From the NCBI GenBank assembly GCA_023374045.1, contig CM041776.1, positions 349,059,636 to 349,123,635 of the forward strand: 64,000 nt of DNA, read 5' to 3'. This document shows positions 40,428 to 52,389 of this stretch, in pieces. The notes below the pieces were generated by a model. It was given only the letters and a program-made list of their open reading frames with translations. It was not told where the DNA came from and did not search any database. The stretch is from Limonium bicolor. Lineage: Eukaryota > Streptophyta > Magnoliopsida > Caryophyllales > Plumbaginaceae. Every line of letters starts with the position of its first letter. The first letter of the stretch is position 1. A program made the position numbers and the translations under genes.

Positions 40428-40990
40428 ACTAAGTGTGGGCCCCACTATAACCCAGGGGCGTACTATTCTGACCTTTCCTTTCTCTATTATGTTGTGTTCT
40501 TTCGACTATATGTTTTTCCTTGTCTATGGTATTGCCATGAAGCAATAAGGACATTAATTATTTTTAAGTGTGGGGAAGGGAATTGCACATGTTTATGTTG
40601 TGGAACACTCAATTGTGATAATTTTGAAAATTATTTATATTAATTGACTTAATTCTCACCGATTCTTGTTGGCCCTCAACATTTTTGTTTTATAATAGAC
40701 TTTGGCCTTGTTCAATGGTTGGATATATAAGTTGGTTTGGAACACGTAACAATAGCATAAGTTCTTTTTAGATCGGATTTGTATGATGGTTGTGGAAATT
40801 CTAGTTGCAGTATTGTTTGTATGTACAATTTTGATAAATTTTTTTTTGTTCTTCATTAAAAATATAAGGCTACTAGTGTGATTGCTTTTCCTAGATTTGG
40901 GGCTTTGGAAAGAAAGAACAAAGAAAAGGTACTCTCTGATCAAATTTTTGAGCTATAAGAAGCCTCAACCATTTAGTAATTATCCTTGGG
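40428..40990. other. Athila-like element interior, non-coding
   Basis: Resumes the retroelement interior after the CACTA element. The short open frame at 40362-40643 crosses the CACTA border and so is not a gene. Nothing recognised. Confidence 0.5.
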
Positions 40991-41558
40991 TAGACCTATC
41001 AAATAGGTTATCCATTCAGGTTTTGGGTCATATATTCGGGTTCATTAAACATTCAGTCATTTTGGGTTCGGGTCATTCGTGTTTGGGTCAAGTCGGGTTC
41101 GGGTTATAATATGTCAGGTAAATTTAGGTTTTGGTTATTTTGGGTCATGGTTAATATTCTTTCAAAATTATTATAAATATATACCAAATTTCTATAAGAA
41201 TATACTACAATAGATCACAAAAAGTCAATACAATGTATATTTTGAATTTTATTCAAATATAATAAGGTTAAATCAAGCTTTTTTCATATTTTTTTATTTA
41301 GGTCATTCATGTTTGGGACAATTTAGAGTCACTATTATTTCATATTATTCGAGTTTGACTAATTTTTAAGTACTATTATTTCGGATAATTTTGGGTTCGG
41401 GTCAGTTTGAATATTTTGGGTCATTTTAGGTTCAAAGCTTTTGGATTTTACCCAATAGGGTTTCAGGATTATCATGTTTACATATTTTCAGATTTCGGGT
41501 AGTTTTGGGTTCGGTCAAAAGGGCGGGGTTACGGTTGGGTCAAATTTTGATAGCTCTA
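40991..41558. mobile_element. hAT-like MITE with TAG...CTA ends
   Basis: Inverted ends TAGACCTATCAAAT and ATTTTGATAGCTCTA, flanked by CCTTGGG on both sides (40984-40990 and 41559-41565). The interior repeats GGGTTCGGGTCATTTTGGGT-like phrases, common in short plant hAT derivatives. 568 bp, non-coding, inside the Athila-like element. Confidence 0.75.
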
Positions 41559-41565
41559 CCTTGGG

Positions 41566-42054
41566 GTGCTCATCGCCCATCTACCTATAAGGTCTCGTGA
41601 TTTGGGATAGAAGACCCAACACTGTAACATAGATGGAGAGAAAAAGTCTGAGAGATGAAAATATGTTTGTTTTGAAAGTGTAAAGAAAGTTCTTAATTTC
41701 AAAAACAAATTGAAATTCTTTCTTGATCATGAGTATGTGGCAATGAAAGGTAATGTGGAATATGATAGTACTTCTTGCCCCTTGTCGTCCTTGAAATGTG
41801 AAAAGTTAATTGAGAGAGAGCCCTGAGTGAAATTTGAGTTGAGTGGTTACGATGTATGTCTTAAGCCTTTGAAAAGTACTTCCCAAATCACTATTTGTGA
41901 AACCTGCAGTGTGGATCATTGTTTTCTATGACTGTTTTTCATTATTAGATTTCCTTGTGCATGGTTTTAAGCCAATGGTTCCCCACTGTGATATTTCAGT
42001 TTGTTTGTGCTATAGTGTTTGCTTGAGGGTAAGCAACAATTAAGTGTGGGAAGT
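41566..42054 (+). other. Athila-like element 3' interior and polypurine tract
   Basis: Non-coding interior ending in TTAAGTGTGGGAAGT (42040-42054) right before the 3' LTR. This is the purine-rich primer for plus-strand synthesis and fixes the element orientation as plus. Confidence 0.65.
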
Positions 42055-43458
42055 TGATAAGTCGGGAATTTTCCAAAGTTCATGGGGAATTCATGCTTAA
42101 CTATCTACAATTTGGCTTTAAATTCCTCCTTAATGGCTTCATTATGCTTTATTGTTATATTTGTTTCCTATGATTGGCTCGGTGATGTTTCAGGATAACA
42201 CTCAAGAAAGTGCTTAAATGAAGTATTTGGAACTTAAGTCAAGCATTGTAAGTCAAACCGAGAGTTAAATGATGATTTTTGAAGGAGAAGGCTAGATTGT
42301 ACTGGTCCGAGACCTATCCGTGAATGGTTTCCCGAACCACCCCTTTGAAGAGCTTACTGTCAAATTTTTGGGATGGTCCAGGTATGTGCCGTGGCTATAG
42401 TCTCGGACCATCCTAAGGTGCCATCTGCCATTTTTTCATGTGGTCTGGGAATGTGTACTTGTTGTATTATGGACCACACTCTGAAAAGCGCTGCGTAAAA
42501 GATTATTAAAAGAAACAAAAGGGCATCATCATTAAGCGCCGCCATCGATACAGAAAAAAAAGAATAGGGTCTTTAGAATGCTTTTGATAGAGAGAATAAA
42601 GAAGTTGCAATTTTGTCAGATTTCTGAGAAAAAAAGCAGAGCAGATCGACAATCCAAGATAGAAATTTCACCACATAGTCTTCAATCAAAGTTTCATCTC
42701 GTGCTTTCTTTATAATACTCTTTAATAGACTTTTACATTGTGATCATGTCTATGGTAGTACTTATAAATTCTGGTTTACTATGTAATCCGAATTCAATGT
42801 TCCACTATTTTTGTGATTTTACCAGTTTTAATAAGATTTAAGTATTTGTTCCTTGTTTATACTTTTTCTCTTGTGATTTGACCAATTACTAGGGCTTATT
42901 AGTTTGTTTGTTTACCAGTGAGAATTGTAACATTCAATAAACTACAAGAACAGTACCGTTTTGTTTAGAGATGGTAATTCCTCTAGAATACTAACTGATT
43001 ATCAACTGCATTACTCTTAAAGATGTTGTCAATTAGAAAATTTGTAACGAGAGTTAGAATTTGGTAATTTTAATTAGATTCCACTGAGTGGGAGAGCAAA
43101 CGTGGAAAACTTTGATCTGAGATTTTAATCTAGAGTCTAGTGAATACATTGAGAAGGCAACTGAGGATTTTGAATGAATAGTGAATCGGGATTTTCCCCC
43201 AATTTATCAAGAAAACCAATATTTCCCTTTATGTAGTTATATTCTTGTCCTTGTTTATCTATTTATTTCCATAATTTAGAAAACCACAAATATTAAAAAA
43301 ACCTCCAATTTGCTGCCATATATTATATCTTTTTCTTCTCTTTATTTTGTAAGGATTAACTAGTCACTACCTCCCTTGGTTAAATATTTAGGAGAATACT
43401 TTTAGGCAAACTTGCTACGACAGACCGGTACACTTACCGTTAGGTTTCTACTCCACCA
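42055..43458 (+). repeat. 3' LTR of the Athila-like element
   Basis: 1404 bp, begins TGATAAGTCGGGAATTTTCC and ends TTCTACTCCACCA, followed by the ACTAC target duplication. It aligns with 34154-35578 throughout, including the GGATGGTCC segment and the closing CAGACCGGTACACTTACCGT. Confidence 0.9.
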
Positions 43459-43500
43459 ACTACTCAAAAACTAAACAATGACTTGGAAGTGACTTCTTTT

Positions 43501-43650
43501 TTTGGGTCTACCATCCAGTTCGCCCTATTGGACTACATCCGGATCGGGGATCAGCTCTTGGTGGATAGGTTCCAGTCCCCTCCCAATAACCGTTGTGGGG
43601 GATCGAACTTGTGGTTCTCCCTACCAAGTTCAATCCCAATCACCACCGAA
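43501..43650 (-). mobile_element. tRNA-derived SINE with 16-bp target-site duplications
   Basis: About 150 bp on the minus strand. The minus strand carries AAGTTCGATCCCC, a match to the RNA polymerase III B box. The A-rich tail appears as T-run on the plus strand at 43497-43503. GGAAGTGACTTCTTTT occurs at 43485-43500 and 43651-43666, an exact 16-bp duplication. It has inserted just outside the Athila-like element. The A box was not assigned with confidence. Confidence 0.88.
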
Positions 43651-43867
43651 GGAAGTGACTTCTTTTATCATATAATGAAGTTGTTAGTTAAATGTTAGCA
43701 CTTTTGGGAACCTCAACACTATCGCGCAACTAACATTTCTACCTTTGTGTGAAATTTCTCGCATCAAATCTCAATTTCCACTCTACTACCCACATAAAGC
43801 CAATATGTAAAATTAGATCAACAATAAATACACTTCATCTCATTATTTCATCAAAATGTCTAATTAA

Positions 43868-44125
43868 TGGAATTTAGTTTGTGGTTTTGTAGAACTTTGA
43901 TACTTGAGAGAAAACGGATGAACTTGCTGTATCTAATTCAGTAATTATATGATACAACCCTAATTGTTTTATACTAGTTTTAGAGATAGAATCTCTTGTA
44001 ACAAGAATATCTATTGTAACAAAAATAAATAACACGTAAGATTTTCCTAGATTACAAACTTCTGTAACAGTAAGTAAATAACAAATGATAAAAGATAAAA
44101 AGATAAAAGTCTCAATATTATTCCA
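43868..44125 (-). repeat. 3' LTR of the copia element
   Basis: On the minus strand it begins TGGAATAATATTGAGAC and ends CTAAATTCCA, so it has TGGAAT/ATTCCA inverted ends, 258 bp. A TATAAAACAATTAGGG motif inside could be the transcription start region. It is preceded on the minus strand by the purine tract GGCTTGCGGGGGGTAT (44126-44141). Confidence 0.75.
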
Positions 44126-44174
44126 ATACCCCCCGCAAGCCACAGGTAAACATGTTTACCAAGGCTTGATCTTG

Positions 44175-45599
44175 TCAATTCTCGCGCATTCCCATTCGAT
44201 GTAGCTGGTCGCGGTATCTTGTCCCAGGGAGAACCTTAGTCAACATGTCGGCTAACTGTGTGGAAGTATGAGTATAGACGATGTCTACAAGTCCCTGCTG
44301 AATCTTCTCACGAACAAAATGACAATCAATCTCAATGTGCTTCGTCCGTTCATGAAACACCGGATTGCGTGCGATATGGATTGCAGACTGGTTATCACAC
44401 TTAACTGGTATGGGAATAATCCCATCAACACCGAGCTCTGCCAAAAGACGTGTTAGCCAGGTCAGCTCTGCTGTGACACGTCGTAAGGAACGATACTCAG
44501 CCTCTGCACTAGATAAAGATACAGATCCCTGTTTCTTTGTTTTCCAGGAAATCGGACTGTCTCCCAAGAAAATGTAATATCCAGAAACTGACTTCCTGGT
44601 GTTAGGGCATGCAGCCCAGTCAGAATCACAATAAGTCGTGAGATGTAACTGAGAACGCTCTCCATCAGCGAGAACGATTCCATAAGTGAGAGTACCTCTA
44701 ATGTAACACAGAGCATGAAGAGCAGCTTCCATGTGAACATCGGTTGGCTGCTGCATGAATTGACTCAGATTCTGGACTGTAAAACTGAGGTCTGGTCTGG
44801 TGTTAGATAAATAGTTGAGTTTCCCCACAAGTCTCCTATAGACAGTAGGATCATGTAAAGGAGTTCCGTCTTCCAATAAAAGTGGCTTGCCCATAACCAT
44901 AGGCCCTTGTGTTATTCTTCGATTCTGGCAACCATACTCTTCGATAAGATCCATGCAAAATTTGCGCTGAGATAGAATATACCCCTTGCCAGTATGGATA
45001 AACTCTATCCCTAAGAAATAATGAAGCGGGCCCAAATCTTTGATTTTGAAGTTCAAATCAAGAGAATGTTTGATTCGATCAGTCCCCTCTTGCTTGGCGC
45101 TTACCACCAAAATATCATCGACATAAACAGCAATGAAAATTATTCCATCTTCTATATCCTTGAAGAATAATGAATAGTCATTTTTTGACTGAACAAAATG
45201 AAGGATTCGTAAGAAATTCGCGAGTTTAGAAAACCATTGTCGGGAAGCTTGCTTGAGCCCATACAGGGACTTTCTCAACAAACAAGCCTTATTAGCACCG
45301 CTGACTGTTAGGCCATCAGGAATTCTCATAAAAACTTCCTCATCCAGATCTCCATGTAAGAAGGCATTATTAACATCGAGCTGATTAATAATCCATCCTT
45401 TGTTAAGCGCAACTGTAATAAGAGCTCGAACCGTTGTCAACTTAACCACTGGCGAGAAGGTTTCATTATAATCCAGCCCATGCCGTTGTGTGAAACCCTT
45501 GGCAACTAGCCTTGCCTTGTATCTTTCTAGCGATCCATCTGACTTGAGTTTGGTTTTGAAAACCCACTTGCAACCAATGACCTTCTTGCCTCGTGGCAA
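44175..45599 (-). pseudogene. Copia reverse transcriptase and RNase H
   Basis: A 474-codon open stretch. The reverse transcriptase starts with KVIGCKWVFKTKLKSDGSLE and carries YKARLVAKGFTQ, LDVNNAFLHGDLDEEVFM and the catalytic YVDDILV. RNase H follows with YCDSDWAACPNTRKSVSGYY and SSAEAEYRSL, ending TKHIEIDCHFVREK. This part is open throughout, but it is cut off from the upstream protease-integrase by a TAG stop at 45636-45638. Cellular role: copying element RNA into DNA in virus-like particles. Confidence 0.93.
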
Positions 45600-45635
45600 A
45601 GTGACAATGTCCCATGTGTCATTCTGTTGAAGAGC

Positions 45636-47584
45636 CTATAATTCAGCATCCATAGCCTTCTGCCAATGATCATATTTGGATGCTTCCTTGTAACTTTTGG
45701 GTTCTTTGAGATCCAGAATGGTAGGTGTTTGACTATGAACGCTAGACAACAAGGCCATGCAAGTATTTGGTGTGATCTCTGTAAGGCTCTCACAACCCAT
45801 GATTAGATTGTCTGAGAAACCACCATCTCTGTACACTCTCTCATCCAAGACTGTTTGGAAAGCGGTGTTGCAAACATAATCATTTAAGTAACTTGGTTTG
45901 TGACTTTCTCTGCTAGAATGTCGAACCTCTGGTGCGTGTGCAACAACTTCTTGAAGTCTAGGCTGCTCTGAGTGATCGGAACTGATATTTATATCGTCAT
46001 CAACAAAGATAGGAGGAGAAGAATCTGTGAGAGAAACATCTTGGTCATGCATATCACAATTCTTCATACCGTCTGCATATGGAAAAATGTTAACATGAAA
46101 TCTGACATCTCGACAAACTTCCATCCTCTGAGTATTAACACTTAAGACTTTATGTCCCTTCTTTCTTGGATCTTCCCCAAGATAAACACAAGCCTCTCCC
46201 CTCGGGCTGAACTTTCCTTCCTTATTATTGACATTGGTTTTGTAACATAAACACCCAAATGGTTTTATGTCATCGTATAACACCTTGTGCCCGTACAAGC
46301 TCTCAAACGGTGTCTTCCCTCCTAAGACCTTGGTAGGAAGCCTGTTGATTAGATAGGTGGCATGCAGAACACACTCCCCCCCCCCCCAATAAGCAAGAGG
46401 AACACCAGACTGAAAGTATAATGCCCTAGCAGTCTCAAGCAAGTATCTATGCTTTCTTTCAACCACTGCATTCTGTTGGGGTGTATATGCACATGTTGTT
46501 TGATGCACTATTCCCTTATTAGAAAAGAAAATGTTTCCTTCTGTAGAACTTCCTAGTTCTTTCGCATTATCTGTTCTTACCACCTTAATGGTAGTCTCAA
46601 ACTGTCACTCTATCATGTTAATGAAACTGACAACTGTTGCCCAAGCGGCACCTTTCTGCTTGATAAGGTGTACCCATGTTGTGCGAGTAAAATCATCGAC
46701 AAAACAAACAAAATACCGGTAACCGCTATGAGTTTCAACTTTGAAAGGACCCCATACGTCGATGTGGACCATTTCAAAAGCTCGTTTAGTTTTAATGGAT
46801 GAATCACCAAACGGCAACCTTTGCGCTCTACTCTTGTAACACACATCGCAAGCATAATCATGGTGAAATCTGATTGTTTGATTAAACCCATCGTGACCAG
46901 TTTTTGGAATGGAACATGCCCAAGATGTATATGAATATCGTTTGCTTTAGAACTTATAAAAGAACGAAAATCTACTACAGTTTTATTACAAACGGCGTCC
47001 AAACCCATTGTTGACTTTGGACTAACTACTGCTTGCGCCTGATCACGTGGACTAACTGCTGCTTGCGGAGAACGACTCTGGCCCAGACAGGATTTTGCCA
47101 ATGCATTCGATTTGGTGTCCAGACTAGCGCGGCCCAAAGGAAACTCCATGCCATTATTGTATCGGTCCATGACATAGAGCCCACTAGAGCAACGCCCAAA
47201 CTGCTCACTCTTCCCTGTAGAACGGCCCTGGAGCAGACAAGAATCATGGCAAAAAATTAGGGTAGAATCGCAATCTTCCATCAGGCGTTTCACAGAGAGG
47301 AGATTAAATTTGAACTCAGGCACAAACAAAACCCCTTTCAGCCATAATTTTCTTCCAAGTTTCACATTTCCGATCTGATTAACACTATGTGGCGTACCAT
47401 CCGGAAGGATAATCGTCTTCCCCATGCGCAAGGTTTCCAGGTTTGCAAAATGTGATTTAGTTCCTGATATGTGGTCTGTTGACCCTGAATCTATAATCCA
47501 TTCTCCCTCTAACATATCACGCGAATTTGCAAGGCAGTAATTAACAGGGTAAGTCGGTTTACCTGAGAAATTACTGAAACTCAA
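45636..47584 (-). pseudogene. Copia protease, GAG-pre-integrase and integrase region
   Basis: The protease motif WIIDSGSTDHISG lies near 47490. The GAG-pre-integrase/zinc-binding region follows (IHLGHVPFQKLV) but shifts frame near 46860. The integrase core then continues with EMVHIDVWGPFKVETHSGYR and, after another break, [13 protein letters not shown] with [18 protein letters not shown] stop (TAG, probably once CAG) follows KAMDAEL. A run of 13 C at 46377-46389 lies in the integrase coding stretch. Confidence 0.9.
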
Positions 47585-47682
47585 ATCCTCTGATTTTCCC
47601 CCTGAACTTGCGCTGCGAATTAGGTCTGTAATTCTCTGAATTTGTTTGGGTGTGAACTCATCTTCTTGATTCTGTTGTGGTT

Positions 47683-48628
47683 CTATCGTTCTTCTGTCTG
47701 GGCGTTGTTGGCAAAGCTCTTCTTCCTTCGAGCTAACACGTTATCCCTCCCATGGAGGTGGTAACAATCAGCTTCTGAATGACCATTCTTCTTACAATAT
47801 TTACACCGCTGCCTCTGGAAACACACCTCGAAACTGTGTCCATTCTTTTTGCAATATGTGCAACTGACCTTCTTTCTGTCAAAATCGATTTTGCCGCCGC
47901 CGCTAGGGTTTTTGGATAATTCTGTGTGTGCAGGCCGTGGGTATAGAAGGACATCGCATCGTCCTTCAAACTCTTCCCACCTCTCTGTTCTTCCTCCTGA
48001 ATAACCAAAGAGTAAGCCTTCTCCAACTCCGGACAAGTTTGCATCGCCAGGATTTGCCCCCGAATAGATAAGTAATTCTGATTTAACCCCATTAGGAAGT
48101 GAATTAGCTTATCATCTTCGATCGACTTCTTTATCTTTTTGTTTATGTCGCAAGTACACTTATTGCACGAACACGTCTGAGGTGGATTCGCCTGCTCCAA
48201 TTCACCCCATATCCTCTTTAATCTGTTGAAATATTCAGCAACTGATTCTTCTCCTTGCTTGGTTTCTCCCAGTTCTCTTTTCAGGGAGTGTATTAAAGCA
48301 AGATTGCTGTGACGATATCGAGCATCGAGCGTGTCCCAAATTCCTTTTGGGTCATCAACAAAGTGGACTGTTCCAAGAACTTCTGGACCGAGAGTATTTT
48401 TGAGCCAAGATACAACAAGGGAATTCGCTCTTTCCCAAGCTGCAAAGCGAATGGAGTCTGCTTCTTCTGGTTTGTTGACCTTCCCTGTGACAAATCCAAA
48501 TTTGTTTTTGGATTGAGAGCGGTGACCATATCAAAATGCCATCCAAGATACCCAGAACCATTGAACTTTGATACGAGGCACAACCCCGGATTCTCTGCGG
48601 CATGGACATAGATAGGATCATTCCGCAA
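47683..48628 (-). pseudogene. Copia gag (nucleocapsid) with two zinc knuckles
   Basis: Starts MRNDPIYVHAAENPGLCLVS then KFNGSGYLGWHFDM, the usual copia gag N-terminal motif. At least two frameshifts break it (near 48290 and 48030). The last part has two CX2CX4HX4C zinc knuckles: CTYCKKNGHSFEVC and CKYCKKNGHSEADC. Its sequence before 48640 has no leader or LTR. Confidence 0.88.
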
Positions 48629-48640
48629 ACACTGAAATGA

Positions 48641-50574
48641 GACTCACGCTAAACAAATTCGATGACGATGTTGTTGACTGAGGTGGCGATAAAGTTTAGG
48701 AAGAACCCAACAAAACAATTAAATATGAACAAATATGAAAGATAGGTTTAGTTGAAAAAAGCACAAGATTTGTAGGAAAGTCTCAATAAAGAGCGCATGA
48801 TTTTGTAAGGTCATCCAAGAATGATAGTTAGGATTAGCAATTAAGGACGTATTGACAAGCAAATAGAAGAATAACAATCATGTTGATTGCAAATATAATG
48901 GAAGAATTGAATGAAGACATTCATAAGTAGCAAATTAAAGATGATGTAAAGTCTCAACAATTGTTTTATCTTGCAAGAGAGACCAACCCAGCTGAAAAAA
49001 CGAAAGCACAAAAAATAGCAGGAAAACAAAGACACAACATAGATAAAGAAAACATCACTTTCACACAACACACATGAAGAGATAATGAAGATAGGTTTAG
49101 ATGATGGACTTGTCTTTGTTTGTGTTTGTACATTTTTGGCCTAATGAGTGAGTGAGTGTGTGTTTTTTAGTACTGTAGTGTGACAACTAAGTCTACGTTA
49201 CGATAATCTAAATTTATATTTTTATATAAAATAGCTAATCAGATTAGATTATTGGTTCTTTTCATTTGTACCACCTGTCAATTATATTGATATTATTTCG
49301 TTACATATTTACTTCATATATCCATATGAATCATCCATGAATATTAATTACTCCAATCCAATGGCGCCTACAAGGTTCAGTATAGTTTAGCTTGGCCTAG
49401 CTTATCCGGCTTCAGACTCTGCAACGTGCAACAAAGTTATGTGAAGCTAAACACTTGAAATGTAAAGATTTATGTGGAAAGATTACAGCCTAGTATGACG
49501 CTACACTACCAAACTTAGAAACCAACGAAAAAGAGTATACGATGGGATATTTGTGAGAGGTAACTCATTAAGCACATTAAAATCAGCTACAACATTTATG
49601 AGATGTCGATTTATCACGAGGACTTTGGCTAGATGTAGGGTTTTTTTCATAGCCATGATAGGACGGGAGAGAAAGACAAGAGGTTTGCTAGCTTGCTTTT
49701 TCCTTGATTGACACCCTTCCTTCCCCCATTAAACACATGTGGTGGAGACATACGGTGACCAGAACGCACGCAAATTTCTTAACTTAGCCATGAATTAATT
49801 ACAGCAAACTTGAAAAAAGAATAAAGACCAAAACAAAAAGGGCAATAGTTATAATTGGAGTAGTATATATATATAAAGATTACAATACCTATAGTTTTAC
49901 CGTATACAAACTATATCACTACAAATATAATAAAAAATTTACAAAACTTATACTTTTAATGTATACAAACTGTTACAGGATTGATTATAGTTGTATTATC
50001 GGGATGAAAGCCGGAATTTTTTCATGCAAATCAGTTAAATTATCCACCCAACACGCTCTTATGACGGATTATCAATTAATCCACAGGGCCAAACGTGTCA
50101 CTGCCATGTGATTAATTAATTTAACCATTTCCAATCGCAAGCAAGGTTTTCACCTTCCTGAAAAGAGAGTGTAAATTTCCCATGTATCACATCATTTGAC
50201 ATGATTAACAAGTTAGAAAACAGGTACTATGATCTAATCGACTCATGAAAGCTCCGGATAAGAGCTTGGATGATACTCAGTGCCAGTAGCAAACAATCCT
50301 CATCCACACAAAAGAGGATGAGGGAACAGAAGCAGAACTTAGAAGCCACATGATTTGAATAATGATGCTCGAGTAATCAACGAAATCCTGAACCAAAAAT
50401 AAAAGATGACCTACGTCTCTACCCAATATTTTGATGTTCTTCGTGGGGCTCAAAATAATAGACATGTGACACGCTTTACAGGGAAAATAACTTTAAAAAC
50501 ACTCATTTCACAACTATAAATCATGGGGCCACATCACATACAACCTCATATCATCAGCACAGCACACCCGTATA
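48641..50574. other. Intergenic, nothing recognised
   Basis: AT-rich. Short open frames (48841-49071, 50277-50465, both minus) are hydrophobic low-complexity and match no family. A TA-rich stretch lies near 49862-49880. The right part may hold the 3' UTR of the next gene. Confidence 0.4.
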
Positions 50575-51366
50575 CTATAAACTCAGAGACATTACCAAAT
50601 CACCATATTTGTAACCTCTTTGTTTTTCATTCGCAAGCCAAGGACTGGTCTCATGCCTATGGCAGTACTTCCATAACTCATAAGGATATTTGTACTTATA
50701 CCAGCACTTCCTTGCAACCTTAGAGTTTATAGACAACAGATTCTGGTAATGTTGTTGTAGTGATGAGAGCAATTGTTGTTGTGGCAGTAAAACCTCTCCA
50801 GCATCAGCACCACCTCCACCCCTTTGATCGCTAGCAGCAGTACCAACATCTTCGGGAGTATCAATTGCGGGTTTGATGACAGTTAGGAAAAGTATGTTGT
50901 AGAATAGAGTAAAACCAAGAAGAGCAAAAGCCGTGTAGACCAAATAAGATCCCGTAATCTCAGGCTTTTCTTCTCTTACTCTGATTTGATCCCTCAAAGT
51001 GTTGCTGCTTAGATTCACAGCTGCAGGAACAGAATTTAGAAAAAGGAAACATCAGATTACAGCAATTATGTCTTCGACTTCTGAGTCCACATCCAACATA
51101 AAAAGAAACTAGTAACTAGTAGACAGATTGTGGATCAAGTTTGAAATATTAACCTTTAATCTTAGGCGGAGAGACGTTTTTCTTTGAGATGGACTCAAAT
51201 TGCTGATCTAAGTTCTTAAGAGCCTCTCTTGCCTTGTCTTGATCGACCTCAAATTCTATCCGAGATTCATCACTCTCTGCAGCTGCAATAGACCATAGCT
51301 TGGTCCCTTGTGTTCTTCTTCGCTTGTCTGTCACATGACTGCTCCAAACTGACAGGACCGCATCTC
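50575..51366 (-). CDS. Small single-span membrane protein, 3' exons only
   Basis: Two exons are supported: 51154-51366 and 50575-51020, joined in frame through GT-AG sites (KIK-AVNLSS). The first gives GDAVLSVWSSHVTDKRRRTQ and then EVDQDKAREALKNLDQQFES, a charged helical stretch. The second gives RVREEKPEITGSYLVYTAFA then LLGFTLFYNILFLTV, a membrane span, followed by a Gly-rich and Gln-rich tail. It resembles small plant proteins annotated to the chloroplast inner membrane, but that is a weak memory match. No first exon or transit peptide was found: the upstream acceptor at 51366 needs one nucleotide from an earlier exon. Another intron may follow SINSK (AAG|GTTGCAA). Partial gene or gene with an unseen exon 1. 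Confidence 0.6.
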
Positions 51367-51389
51367 CTGCTCAAACCATTAGTCCAGCA

Positions 51390-52330
51390 AGATGATAAGC
51401 ATTAAACAGATTGGCGACCGCATATTTCACTAACTACAATATTCGTATGTACATTCCCATCAGGCCTACGAAATGACATTTCCCAAAGGAATTTTCTACT
51501 TTACTGCTCACATAGATTATATACACCCTTTTCAAACTTTCAAACTACTGATACTATGGCCTCATTTGTTTGAGACTAATGAGAATATTGACTGATCATC
51601 TCACAAAACACAATAATTCATGAATAATGCATCGTTTAGGGATCCCCTCTCTCATACATGGGTAAACATAAATCGGGCATGAGTCATCATGACTCACAAC
51701 TGTCCCGTCCTCTAAAAGGCTGTAAAATGGTTGCACTTGATGGAATTTTGGACCATCCAGAAGGATAGGTCAGTTTTCATATCTGTTCAACTCTAGCTTC
51801 GTGTGGCATATGGTGAGTTATGAGGCCATAAGTGCAGAAGATGATAATCATTAGATAGATTGGCGACAAATATTCTCTAACTACAATTTTCATATCTACA
51901 TTGCCATCTGACTTGAGAAATGAAATTTCCAATAACCCTTTTCTACACTTCTGCTCACAGATTACACATACACCCTTTTCGAACACTTTTAATTAACTGA
52001 CACTATGGCCTCATCTGTTTGAAACTAATGAGAATAGTGACTGATCATCTCACAATACACAAGTCATGAACAATGTATCAGTTGATGAATAGTATCTCCT
52101 CTCTCTGCCTCTCATACAAGGATAAACAGAAATCGGTCATCATTCACAAGTGTCCCAATCACTTGTTTTAATGGCTGTGAAATGAATGGCTGCATTTCTT
52201 GGGCACTGAACCATCCAGCACCAACAATTTGGCAGCAGGATCATAGAGAAATCCAAAACGATAAATCAGATTTCATATCTGTTTTTCTCTAGCTCTGTGT
52301 GACATATGGTAAGTTGTGGGGATTAAAAAG
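51390..52330. repeat. Two-copy 449-bp tandem duplication
   Basis: Copy A from 51390 (AGATGATAAGCATTAAACAG) and copy B from 51839 (AGATGATAATCATTAGATAG) align for some 450 bp, through ATGGCCTCATTTGTTTGAGA/ ATGGCCTCATCTGTTTGAAA and TGACTGATCATCTCACAA. They differ by scattered substitutions and small indels, so the duplication is old. It lies directly upstream of the last known 5' exon of the membrane protein gene, probably in its intron or promoter. Confidence 0.9.
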
Positions 52331-52389
52331 TATATTGCACCATCCCTTATCACGCATTACGAAGCACATTCAAAAAGTCGAGGCAGTAG

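Larger units (their letters stand above)
34154..43458 (+). mobile_element. Athila-like LTR element, internally deleted, host of a CACTA element
   Basis: Two direct-repeat LTRs (34154-35578 and 42055-43458) begin TGATAAGTCGG and end CTACCA or CCACCA. ACTAC flanks the element exactly (34149-34153 and 43459-43463). Orientation is plus: a degenerate tRNA-Asp-type primer site follows the left LTR and a purine tract precedes the right one. After subtracting the CACTA insertion and a MITE, only about 2 kb of interior remains and no reverse transcriptase or integrase is found. It is therefore non-autonomous. The Athila assignment rests on LTR start, primer site and polypurine tract, not on pol sequence. 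Confidence 0.85.
43868..48640 (-). mobile_element. Ty1/copia retrotransposon, 5'-truncated and decayed
   Basis: Minus-strand order gag, protease, integrase, reverse transcriptase, RNase H, then polypurine tract and 3' LTR, which is the copia order. The 3' LTR lies at 43868-44125. No matching 5' LTR or primer site is found near 48640-49200, so the 5' end is missing. Frameshifts in gag, a stop before the reverse transcriptase and a 13-base C run show that it is dead. Confidence 0.92.
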
